Below are positions 43,581 through 56,600 of a stretch of 64,000 nucleotides of DNA, piece after piece; within the stretch, counting starts at the first letter, position 1; each line of letters begins with the position of its first letter. The notes beneath the pieces are model-generated. The model saw only the letters and a program-made list of their open reading frames with translations. It searched no databases and had not been told where the DNA came from. A program made the position numbers and the translations under genes. The DNA is from Antennarius striatus (lineage: Eukaryota > Chordata > Actinopteri > Lophiiformes > Antennariidae): the NCBI RefSeq assembly GCF_040054535.1, contig NC_090777.1, positions 12,797,501 through 12,861,500 of the forward strand, written 5' to 3'.

Positions 43581-46500
43581 TTCTCTTTTGTAATGTTAAA
43601 ATATCTTGAAAATATTTTATTTTTCTGTTTTAAACAAATTCAATTTCCCAGAATTCTTTTCAACACGTAGTTGATGGTCTATTCAGATTCTGTTTCCACA
43701 CATTTCAATTACAACTTTTGAAAGAACAATATTTTCTATGAATACTTTCATTCCCTCCAAAGCTGATAGTTGTCTCAGAGCGGAGGCAACTATCAGCTTT
43801 GACAGGTAGGTTATCTTCACGTTAGGGTTGCAACTGACTTAGCTTCTTGACAGTTCATTGATCTACCCAGCAGCTGCAGTGGTTAATGCATGAATTGTAA
43901 ATCATGAAGTGTGGAGAAAACCAAGCTAGCCGTCTACTCCTTGCTCCCAGTATTCATGTTAAATTAATAATTGTCACAGTCCTGGCTGTGTGCTTGATGA
44001 AAAGACATGACAATGACATCAAATGTCTCAGCCATGGTTCAGCTGGAAAAAAAATAACTTGGAGTCCCACATTTTACAAATTGCTTCTCGAATAGATCCG
44101 GGATGAAGGTTCCTTTTTTACTCGGCTCATTTCTGACCCTGGGAGAATCGTCTCGGTGGTGAAAGATTCTGGCTGGAGCTTGTTTGGACTGTAATGTGCT
44201 CGTCCTGATCTTATCTTAAACCTGCAGGACTTCATATTTTTCTTTCCTTTGTGATTTCTGGAATCACTATTCATCTAAATCCCACTGTTAGGTGTCATTC
44301 ATAAGTAAGCAGGGACAACCTGTATGAGCGCCTTGTTCTTTGCTGGCTGTTACCTTTACGTTTATATTACGTTCTGACACACATCTGCCAAACCCAACAG
44401 AGGGATTGGTGGGAAACACCTCCCTGAAACAACGAAGGACAGTGTGTCGTCCAACATGAATAACCATGGAGACTTTCTGAGGGTGTGAGGGGCTTTTTGT
44501 AGCTTTTCTGCCCATGTGGGTGATAACTCAACAGCTACGTAGTCACACTTGTATATGTTGTGTGTTTTGTCCTCATTCTGCCAGAACTCCCACCATGTCA
44601 GACACAATGAAACCATAATATTTGCTCTGGACTCACATGATTCATGGAGTTTGTTAAAAGCCACTGTCTGTACATTAAATCTTCCCACCTGATCCTGCTG
44701 TTTCTGGTTTTCTGTATTTTTTTTGACACAGAAGGACCAAAATAGCTCACTTAGCCTTGGGAAACACATATTTTGATGACACAAACCTAAACGGCTACTT
44801 AGTACCACAAAAAAAAAAGATGTGAATTTTTTTTTGCTGGCTAATGGATCTGATTACTTATCCTGCAGCGAAGTTGGAAAAGGTCTCTCAAGGCTACACT
44901 AACAGGAAATTGCATTAATCCAGCTGGTTTGAAGTAATTCAATCCCTTCTTTATTCACAACTTTTTTGGAGTTTCCGAGGACCACCTCGGCCATCCTGAT
45001 AAAAAAAGAAGGTTTGGGGGGCCTGGGGGCTTGACTGAAGCCTCCCTACATGTGCTCCCTCATTGGTTTAATGACTGTAATTATCTGCTGGGGTGCATGT
45101 TGTGCAGCAGACGATTAATGGCCTCCAAAACATATGCAGACAGGCAGAATGAAGTCAGGGAGAGGGAGAATAGTTCTGCAGAAAGAAGAGAGACACGTCC
45201 TGCAGGGTACGATTAAGAATGATGACCGGGCATCGGTGTTTTTTCTTCTTATGGAAATTTTGTTGTTGTGAAGAGTTTACCTGTTGGGCATTGTGTTTCT
45301 GATTGAAAAAAATAAGGTGCATGAGGATCAATACCACCCACGTAGTTAAAAAGTAAACACGACCTTCACAGCAGCTGAAAACATGTAAGTATAAAAACTT
45401 CAACAGTGGCTGAATGATTTAAAAATGTCATCTGTCTTCATTTTTGGATGCAACTCGTGATTTTTCAATATTTATTATGTGTCGCTGACTTTTCAGTTCA
45501 TCAAAATAATTTGATCAGCAAAATGTTAGAAAATTATCATAATCAACTTGTTTTCTAAAATTTTGGGGTTAAAGTTATATATATTGTCGGTTTTAGATAT
45601 TTATTTTACTGTCAAACAAATGCAGGAAATCCTCTTGACTGAAAGTCAGGAACCCACGAATGTTTGGCATTTTTGGATCAAAATTGTATTAAACAATATC
45701 CTGCTTGTTTGTAGCACAACACAAGCCACAGTCCTGTTTATGATAACACAGATTACCTGCATACAGGAGAAAATTGTGTTATTTCATGCTTGCAAACACG
45801 AACAAAGCTGTTTATGCTGCTTTATCTTTGTTTAGCCTAGCTTTCTGTGGTTACCTCTGTTCGGATCTTGCTGGCATGTTTTTAGCTCCTGTGTTGAAGT
45901 ACTTATCAAGAGCTGCTGACAACAGGTACATGTCAACATACTTGGCTGGCTCTCCATTGTTATTGGGATGTGTTCTCCTGAACGGCAGGCAGATCAGCCT
46001 ATCGGAGCAGCTGCTCCTCAACCCACTACACTGCTCTGCCCTGCCCAGACCTAACCTTTAATCAAATGTGGATTTCCTGGCCTCAGTATCCTACAACAAT
46101 GGCAGTGTGCAGAAAAGCTAAATCCAGATTGGAAAACATCCCTTCAGAAACCTGTGGTTGACATCACAAGCACTGCAGACTTGTTTTTAATGTGTCTGCT
46201 TTAGTGAAACATTTAAATATGAACTAATTTATAAGAGCATAAACTGCTCCCCATCGACCCAAATATCTGGACCTCGTAGCTACACTTTATGTCTTTCATA
46301 TGTTTTATAGTACTTTTTCTTCTTGAAAGAAACTCCTGTATTACAATAGTAGTTCTGTCAGATTAGCTGTTTTTTTCCATATACAGCATACATGTAAAAT
46401 ACTTTAGTATCAGTAACCTGTCAGAACACAGTCCCATTCATGCCCTCATTAACATGCATAACATTAGTGGGTGAAGATGGGTAAATGTTGGTCAGGGGAG

Positions 46501-49299
46501 ACAGAAGCTGCTCGCGTGTTTGTCTGGAGGAGACGTTCCTCTGCTGCTCTGCCTCCACTCTAAGTCCTGTTTGCTCTTAAGCATGGCTCAAAATATGATT
46601 AAAGTCACATCAATGCATTTATATGTAAAGGCCGGCAGTGGCGAAGGGCAATAAATACATCTATTCAACGATATCAATTAAAGGTAGTGTCTCCATTTTG
46701 TGAGTCTTTCTCTTCCTCTCCTTTCGTCTCAGAGGAAAGTTTAGTTTTTGCTATTTCTCTACGTTTGTCTGACAGCTTTAGTTTTGAGTTACTTTGACTC
46801 TTTTTCAGACCTTTCTTGTTCAAAAAAGGCTATTTTAAAAATTTAAAAAAAAACTGCATATGAGTGAATCATTTTGAATATTAATGGTTTCATTGTTCTT
46901 TTTGATTTTATGGGTTTTTTTTAAATCTCCTAGACTTTGGATAAGTGATTAAAATGACCACTGACTTGATGTTCTCATAGAATGTAATACCTTGACAGTT
47001 CCTTAAAACACTGACAGGCATCATTAGTTATTGTATTTTTCATGCATTACCAACACTTTACATATAGTTCATCCATACCTTTACTTCATCAGATTTTAAA
47101 TGCAGGTTTTTTACCTGTTTTTCTGTAGTGTTGTTTATACTTTTACTAGGCATGATTTAATACTTCACATTAGGATCAAACCCTGTCTGGCAACTTCCAC
47201 CACAGTAACATACGTGTCCCTGTGCACATAAATAAATATCCTCTGGGACACACACCAACCACTTCACTTTACTGCTACAATTACTTCACTTTTTAACAGC
47301 CCTGTTTTCTATTTTTTTGTCGAGTTGATTATACAATATTATATAATATCATATTATATTACATTATATTGTATTAAAGAAGAACTGGATTCAGTTCTTC
47401 TACCTTTACCAGAGGCTTTTCAAACAGCTATCTGTGTTCCTGCTTGAGTAAATCGCGTTTGTACTTTACCACTTTTTCTAGGAATCAAGGAGGTGAAATT
47501 GGTCTCTGCTGGTTAAGTCTGATTATTTTCTCCCCATCAGCTTCCTGGAAACCCACAGCAGAAAAAGCACCTTTGGAACCCCGATGTTTATAGGCTTTCA
47601 TAAAGGACGGGATGCTTAGAATTTTTATATGTTGAGTGACATCAAGGAGGCCATTAGCAGGAATATGGAGTGAATTAGGTCCCTGTTTCAAAATATACAA
47701 AGACGCCTGCAGAGGGACGAGGTATATGTCAGCAGCGGCTCGTGTTTCTGGTTTCCTCACCTCTCTGAAATTAAACCGATTTCAGCAGTGCACTTTGGGA
47801 GTTGCCAAGTGCTGGTAATAATTATTTGCTACTCATTATCTTGTTAAAACATTTTGTTCCAAATGCTTAGCTTGTTTTTATGTGATCGAACCTGGAGAGA
47901 AGTTTTGGCAGCACTCTGAGTGTAATCTTGGATGAGGCCATCTAGATTCTATTTGTTAAGAATGCAGTGAAAACAGGAAAATTGAGGGTCTTGGAGGAGA
48001 GTTAGGGAGCAAAGTAATCTCCACAATCCCTTAAGGCACTGGAGAGAGGAACAGCAGCGGAAAGACATAGGAAGACCAATATAGACAGAAATTGGAGGAT
48101 GTGTTTTCTGGTCAGGAACCCATTGCTAAAATTAGCGAGGATGTAAATTCCACAGCGCTGTCGGTTTTCAAATCTGTGCATGAAACTGCCAGGAGAACAC
48201 AGGACAAAAAATGATGGAGGGGCGTTGGTATAAGGGAGAGGTCACACATGACCAGTGCCATAGTAATGTTTTCCTTCTTATTTCTTTTCAAATTGACCTT
48301 CACCCTGGGAACAAAGACATCTAACAGCCCACAAGGAGGGGAGAAGCTCTGAGAGCGAAAGCCGCGGCCCCCACACACAACAGCAGACGGGGGGGAGGCC
48401 GGGGCCTGGACGCCAAGCCTTCAGCACAATCACCACACATGCTATTGTGGTCTGAAGTAAAGCCCTGGTATGGCTCAAATCACCAGCTCACCCCCCCTCC
48501 AGCCCAACGCACACCACCAACACTCACTCTCTCCCCGCTCTTTCTCTGTCTCTCCATGCATCCCTGTCATTTACAGTCCTAATGACAAGACACAAACTTC
48601 CAAACATTCAACCCCCGCAGAGCACGGATAATCACATTATAGCTGACGACATCCACCAAACTCCTGCAGCAGCCAGTTTGGACACACTCAGACATGGATT
48701 TGCATAAATACAAACAGTCCAGTCAGCTCCACAGTGTGGCTCCGCTCCTCTTTTTCCACTGTGGATGGAAAAGATTGAAAAAATACACATATCTGTGACA
48801 CAGAGTGGAACGGATGGATGGAGATACAAAAAAAGATTTTCTCAGTCTGCAATCACCTCACAAAGCTGGGACTATTTCTAGGACACACCATTAGTTTATT
48901 AGAGATAAAAACACACAGCGCCTGGAAGTCAAGGACAAAGACTCAAGAGGGATTTCATGTTAGATCCAAGTTCCCATGCTCTGCTTGCACTGGGGGTTTT
49001 CTTGCTACTTCTCTGGCGGCCAGCGTATTTATTCAATAACTAAATATTGACATTCCACTTTCTTGTGTGTGGCTCTTATCTTAGGAATGCATTTAAGGCT
49101 TTGTCACCAGCATCAATCAACCAAAGCTGATAATTTTCAAAATTTGCGGCGCCAGGGACTTTACTGCGACAGCAAGGTCAGAGAGAGTGAGATAAGGCAA
49201 AGTGGATCCATCAAGGTGAAGCACAACATGAATGTGGGGCATGGCTAGACTTGGATTCTTTATCATATTCACATACGTATATAAAATGTGAATACGATG

Positions 49300-49301
<2 letters not shown>

Positions 49302-49384
<83 letters not shown>
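49302..49384. repeat. (CA)n microsatellite
   Basis: About 40 CA units with one CG interruption near 49358. Confidence 0.97.
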
Positions 49385-52066
49385 GTTTATACTAGTCCCC
49401 AGCAGGATCCTGAAGTCTGAAAAGCTAAATGATGCATTTACACACTTTCATGCTGCACTCAGACATCTGAAGCTCTCCTTTAAAAGTTTCTGCCCTTTGA
49501 TTTCATGCTGGAGGAATAACTTGTCGATCTAGAAGATGAAACAGGTTCTACCGGATTTATATTTGTGCTCTTTCTGGTAAAGTTTAGCGTTGTGGGCCTA
49601 ATGACAAAAACTCCTGACGAAATCCCTGAGATTTAAGGGATCATTATAATTTTTGCATCATTCACGTAGTTAAAGTGAAATTCAAAGTCGGAAAATTACC
49701 CTGTAACCCTGTAACAATAGATAGCCAGTATTTGTGTAGATACGGAGAAGTGTTTGAGCCGACGGCAAGGGTAACTCCATTATGTTGACTGGTGCAAACA
49801 GGTTTAAGAACAACATCAGCTGCCATCCAGATGTTTTCTTTTTAGGGACATCCGTGATCATTTCCTGTAAGACAAGGAAGACACATGCTGCTGCTGCACA
49901 TCAACACTTCAGGGTAAAGCAGTTCAGGTTCCAGACTGACCTGCTGCAGACCAGACCTGTCCAGAAGTCATTATGTGTAGAACATTATGAAGCAACCTGT
50001 TAGACTGTTGAGCAGAGGAGATCACAGAGGAAGACAAGTAGCCAAGAATAATGAAATGAAAGATTTAATACAAACAAATCTGTCCTTTTTGAGTTTATTT
50101 TTAACTCAGGATAATATCTGGTTGATTTGATTAAACAATACAAATGTAATAAAGTGGTGACTGATAAATGTGTGCTTTGAGTAGTGTGTTTATACACTCA
50201 CATGTATTGCAGCTTCCAGTCATGGAATCTTCTCCAGCAGCAACAGAAGGATATCCAGGTGGAAGCACAAACATCCTGGTACTATTTACAATAAATGAAG
50301 CGTTTCTCTGTTCCACGTCAGTCATACAACAGGCTGTGCCGATTTAATCACAGACTTTATTACTCCCCCAAAAAAACAAAGAATAGCCCAGATCTGAAAC
50401 ATTAGAGCTTTATTTATTATTAAGAATGAGAGAAAATCTTCAATCATAATTTCAGCTCAGTGTTCATCAGTATAAATAAATAAAAAGTAAAAAATAAATA
50501 AGCTATTAAATACAATATTAAACAACAAGCAAAAAGAATGTTTGGAAAGCCAACAAAAGGAGGAGACATAGATTTGAAAAATAAAAGAAATTATCAGGTT
50601 GGTAATACGGCAAACAGAGAAATCATAAAAAGTGTATTTAAGCATAGTAGCGACCAGTAACTCAAATGTGATAACAATCAAGAATCCCTTCTCCAAAGAT
50701 GGATCCATCTGCTTAAGAAGAATCGTGGACACATTTGAAAGATCTCTGTTGAATAAAGTCATTTGAAAATACAGTAAAAATTCAAGTAAACGTACATTAG
50801 TAACACAATGATTTGCAGTCAATCAAGAGCACTGGAGGAACTGTGCACTAAACACTTCACCACATTGGAGAGCTGCTTCATTAAAACAGACGGAAGCAAA
50901 CTCCAACTGCGGTTCCACAGAAAGGCACTTTAAAATGTCTTTGAATGTCTGGAATGAGTCGAGCAATAAATTGCCAAAGCACACAGTTTCATCCTGTCAA
51001 CACATTTTTCAAAATGACAGAAATATGAATAAACATTTCTTTACCTTCGATAAAACTAAATCAGATGTTGAAATTGCAAACCAAACTGTTTTCAAGATTC
51101 AAATTTTTTCAACCATAACAAGAATCATCAAAAAAAATGTTTGATCGGAGGACGTGCATCATAGCAAACTTCCCCTTTTGCCCAGACGCTGACTTATTCT
51201 AACATGAATTCACACAATTTCTCACAATTTCATAAATTTGATTTTGTTCTGGATTTTGTGTGTAATAGCCCTTTTCTTGCAAACCTGAGACAAACCAAGA
51301 AGTGCTGTATTGGTTTTAATCCATGTCTTTTGGTAATCACCTAAATGGGAACGCCCAAAAGAGCTTAGTCTGTACAAACTGAGTACCTCATACATACCCC
51401 TTCTTTTCTCACACGACATACACATATGATTATAGCTTAATTTCTGCGGAGTCGGCAGCAGGCCAGAAACACCATGTTCATTTGTGTTCATACACCTAGG
51501 CAACACCATCTCTTACACTTCACTGGGCCAACTCAAGCTCATTCCAGCCGCGTCAGCTCCGTCCTCATTGGTCAAACAGTGAGCAGACCAAATAAAGACA
51601 ACCTGAACCCGGCTGTTCTCCACCGCTCCTGCACTCTCACATTTACTACGCTTCCCTTGTTCTTGAGAGTTGCTGCAACAAGCTTCAGGTATAACTTTAA
51701 AGTTGTTCCCAGACCTGCCTTGATTGTTGATTTCTACAAAGCAGAAAAGCAAACTGAAGAAAACACACTAACTGATGCATGAGCAATGGATTATAATGGT
51801 ACAGAAGACAAGAATAATAAAAAATAGATATCTAAATATACAGAGTCTACTTGGTAAATCTATGTTGGTATATTTGCTCATTTCCTGTGAGGATAAGAAA
51901 TCAAAAATGTACAGTAAGTCCATCAGATTCAGTCGGACCCAATGGATGGTACAGTTCTGGTGGTATGCCGATCCAAAGCCATCCATGCAGTTTTGCTCCA
52001 GCTCAAATTAGAGTTCAAAGGGCTGCCTGCTTCAGTGCCTGAATTTATTTCCTTTTGTTGCCACGA

Positions 52067-53633
52067 TCACACTGCAAACACACTCAATGTGCTGGTCTGG
52101 TCCTTTAACCCCAAGATACTGTAGGCAATTCTTTTCAAATGGCCCGGCAGCCTCACCCCGATGTTCTTGATATCCCTGTTAAAGAGAGAGACAACACAGA
52201 AAATAAGAGGCGCTGCATACTGATTTAAACTTTGGACTTGTTCCAACACGTTCGACGCACATCCTTCCTGCCTCTGGAGCCTGGTAGTAATCTCTCATCT
52301 CGCTCATCGGATGACAAAATGCCAGCTGACTCCACTCACTGGTTCAACAGTTTGATTGTTGAACCCGTGCAACGAGGTGGGGTGTGTACAGAGTTAGCGC
52401 TCTGTGGCTTTGAGGCTTTAATTTATGGTGGACATTAAAGGAAACTGCTGGGGATAGCACTCTTCAGGGGAACACGCTGCTAAACAGCAGTCTGAAGTCA
52501 AAGCCTTGATTACAGCTTTAATTGCTTAATGAGGATTCTCCCTTTTGACCATGAATCATACGTCTGGCGAGCAGAGGGTGGGTTGTAAATAACTGCTGGT
52601 TTTCCAAGAGTGCTACCAGATGCCCTGAAATGGAAACATGGTTCCATGAAATCACACGACTCTGCATGACAAATACATGAAAGGGATTTGTCGTCTGTTT
52701 TACCGTCTGCCTTCACTCCTGACCACTCGCTCAGGCAAAAGTGAGATACCAAGGGTTCCTTTTGTCTGGTCATTCCAAAATAACTATTTTATGTGCGCCA
52801 CTGAGACGTTTTTCCAACGGAGTGACTAACATACATTAAATTACCCCCCTTGGTGCTCCTACACATCTGAGAAGATCCAATTGCCCTGGACTAATCTGTG
52901 ATGAGTTCAGAGGGTACACGCTGTCAACACACCTCTTCAATCTTTCTAGAAGTACAAATGGGCCGACTAGGGGGCTTCAAATCTCGTCCATCTATTTCAG
53001 TTCCCTAATCCCCTCTAGTTGTTCCCGCTCCACAGACTGTACTCTCTTTTTCCTTCCCTCCTTTAATGTTGGAGAAACCACAAAAGACCTTTGCCCTCAA
53101 CAGGAAAAGGTGGAGGTTTCCAGGGACTCTTGCAAAAGTGCTGCCCAGCGCAGCTCGTGTTTGATTGAAAGGAAGGATGAGAGAAAAAACGGAGGCAAGA
53201 AGAATAAGTACTGCAACCACCGCAAGCCACCCTCACCACAAATGAGCCAGCTCCTCCTTCCCTCCATTACTTTTTCCATCTCAAACATTTCTCGAGTTAT
53301 AACTGAGGTTGGAGATTATATTGTGCGCAAACAATTCTGTTGGCTGTTAAGAAGCGTTTTTGAGGAAGATAAATGTGTAACGACTTTGGGAAATTCACAA
53401 AATTCTTCATCGTTAGTTTTAACTGATGACAACATGAGAACAAATTTTGCAGATTCTTAAAATGAAGCCCCACTTACTCGTTCTTCATCTGCAGGACCTG
53501 GTCCATGTTTACCACCCCAGCGCAGGTGAAGTTTTCACTGTACTGACTCATCTTGATGGATTCCAGCCACTCAGACACCGACCTGAAAGGGGAACCATCT
53601 GAGCCGCTGGTGCTGGGCAAGCGGATAGACACG
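52067..53633 (-). CDS. epha2: epha2 SAM domain and C-terminus
   Basis: 53633-53478 and 52175-52067 encode one SAM domain ([17 protein letters not shown] ... [19 protein letters not shown]) and the tail [16 protein letters not shown]. The last four residues, VFAV, fit a hydrophobic-x-hydrophobic PDZ-binding end; human EphA2 ends VGIPI. Confidence 0.93.
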
Positions 53634-56600
53634 CTGCAAGCAAAGAAAAGTAGATCCAAATGTTAATTAACAACAGGCTCTCCCACAACAAAGACAGATG
53701 AGGACTATAATTACTCGACAGGAAACCAGTCAGCTATAAAAACCAGTCGGAGCAGTCAGGGCGAGGGCCATTCAAGATATGAGCGTCACAGCCTTTTGTC
53801 CTTTCTCACTCTTACTGGTTTAATGCCATCATATGTATCAATATGCATTCATGCACATAATCATTGACACCTGAGCTTGAGAAACTGCCTTTAAGGAGTG
53901 TATACACATTTCTTTCCTTAGCCTGGAAAGTGAGGTATCAGCAGGTCATTTAATGGTCTCTATAGAGCATCTTTAAGTGATTTCCCTGCACTCCTGAAAA
54001 CCAGGGCTTTGAACCGGTTCATGGAGCGAAAACCAGAAACTTTGGTATTTTGCCAGGAATGAACACAAAACCGAAAACTTTATATTTTTCAATGTTCCGG
54101 AACAGAATCGGAACAGAAAATAATTGTAAACCAGTTAATACCGTTTTTTTTATTTGTTCTTTAAAGAATATCTGACCTCATGTTTCCCTTCCTGTCATTC
54201 ACTAAATGCGTGATGAGAGCAGAGAGAAGTTGAGGCATATCGCCAACGATCAAGGAAAAGACAGTCTCCCAGTATTCATAACAGTTAAACACTGAAGTCT
54301 GTCAGTCTGAAAAAGTATTTGATTTAGACATAAACTCATTGGCTGCCAGTCATTTTCAGTACAGTGTGTCCCCGTACTGCCAGCGTTTTGTCTGGCGCTC
54401 CGGACATTTATCGGTGCTTTCTTTCTGGTCTTGACCGATCACGAGATGCTTCATTCAGAACGACACCGTGTTTGTCCCCGGTGAGCTCTGACATACACAA
54501 ACTTCGCTGCATCATCAGCTGCCGCAGCTTCTCCGTCTCCCTCCGATTCTCTATCCTCTGTTCCATAACTGGATCAGTGCTGTTGTTCTGTTTACTGTAG
54601 GGACACATCTACAGCATATAAACTAACTGCTTCAATTGGCAAAATTATTTGCCTAAAGCTAACTACCTATTTATATTTACTGTACATAGAATGTCATTAA
54701 CTGGTATTTACCGGAACTCTATTTTTTTGTTCTACCAATTGCCAAAAAATTTTGGTTCAAAGTCCTGCTAAAAACTACCCAAAACACACATCCCTTTCTT
54801 AATTTAACTTCGATGGGGAGCTGCTGCTCAAGGGGTTTTTGAGACTTTTGAAAGAAGCCGAGGGAAAGTCTACAAATATGTCCAACTCAAGCCTCAGGTC
54901 AGCAAAGACAAGTCTAGACGTCAGTCAGCCAGGCTGAGTTTGAAGACAGACTTTAAATAAATGTGGGAACAAAAACTCATGACTAAAATTTATTTTAGAA
55001 TTTGGAAATACACCCATCAGAACTTTTCATAGAGTGCTCACAGCTTTGACCAAGTTCATTCAATGCAAAGGAATGCAAATTAAATGCAGGATTTTTACAT
55101 AAAAACAAGATCATTGAAGTCAAAATGAATTCTCAGTCAAGTCTGGAGCAAATACACAAAATTTGACAAATAAACACAGAAATGTGACTTAATTCATAAA
55201 AAGAACAACAGCAACAACAACAACAATCTTTGACCTACTTGCATAGGTCAAAGATCAAAGCTAGTGGTCTGACCTAATGTCATTGATCAAAGCACTAGCA
55301 TTGATCTACAGTCTTACTCACACTGGCCTTCTCCCTCGTCTTTCTATCTTATCCAGTTCCAGAGTGTACATCCACTTTGCCGCCCGAGTAATGAGCTTTT
55401 TGTTTCATCTTTCTATCTGCAACGGTTGCGAAGATATTTGGTGGACATACGAACGAATGGACGGACAAACAAGTTTGACCTTGACCTCCTTTTCTCACTG
55501 ACAATTACAATACATCACCACTTTGAAGCGGATGTAATAATAGTAATATAATCACTTCTTTATATATCCCTGTAGAGCAGTGGACAGCTCTCTTGTGAGG
55601 CACACCATGAGCAGCTTATAAAGGGATGCCTTGCTCAAGGGCACCTCGGCAGTGCTCAATAGGTGAACTGGCACCTCTCCATTGACAGTACACACTCCAA
55701 ACCTTTTGGCCCATGTGGGTCTTGAACCAGTCACCATCTGGCCCCGAGGCCAAGACCCAGTGGACTGAGCTGCTGCCGCCCCAAATGCAGCCATTATTCA
55801 GAAAAATCTTGTTTCATTTACAGTAAACTGTTTTTGTTGTTTTTTACAGTCAAGAAAAGTTCTGCTTCCAAGAGGTAACTGGACATTTTATGAATATCAC
55901 CTTGTACTACATAAGTCAATTTCCAGACACATCCAACCCAAAAATGAGTGCAAAGGGCATTAGTGAGCATAAAAATTAAATTTATATTAGAAGTACTACA
56001 AATATTTTCATGAGCCAGTCCAAGAACTTGGAATCGTCAGCCCTGGAAAAATTTGAAATCATTTGAAGTCGATGGTCTGGTATAAAAATAAAAGTTACCG
56101 TGGATCAAAGTCTGCGATGGGCTTCAGGGAGTCTGGGCTCCGCAGCAGCTTGTCCAGAAGGTTGACGATGTCCCCGAAGCGTGGCCTCTTGGAGCGATCT
56201 TGGAGCCAGCACTGGAGCATTAGCTGGTAAACTGCTGAGGGGCAGTCCATGGGTGCTGGTAGCCTGAAGGCCTCATTGATAGCCTTCATCACCTGTAATA
56301 ATGTCAACAGGTAACTAACTACGATGAAACTGGGTTATCTCTCACGAGTCCTTAGAGAAAAGGAAACACTTGAAACTCACCTCATGGTTACTCATATCCC
56401 AGTAAGGCCTTTCACCAAAAGCCATGACTTCCCACATGACGATGCCAAAACTCCACACATCACTGGCTGAGGTGAACTTCCTGTATGCTATAGCCTCTGG
56501 AGCCGTCCAGCGAATCGGAATCTTACCCCCCTGCTCAGGCAAAAAAAATTTAATTTACAAATTGAAGAACTGACCATCACCGTCTTAGGCATCATGCTGA

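Larger units (their letters stand above)
53634..56098. other. epha2 intron before the SAM exons
   Basis: Contains an unassigned repeat-like stretch at ~54000-54780 ('gaaccggttc', 'ccggaacagaatcggaacag'), a dispersed repeat copy at 55232-55545 and a tRNA-SINE at 55558-55790. No exon was recognised. Confidence 0.5.

Noticed and set aside
47485..47760. - strand ORF of 91 codons
   Set aside because: No domain, no splice context and no match to the missing fam131c or epha2 exons.
54364..54600. 78-codon ORF in an epha2 intron
   Set aside because: Lies in repeat-like DNA and is matched by an equally long ORF on the other strand; no motif.
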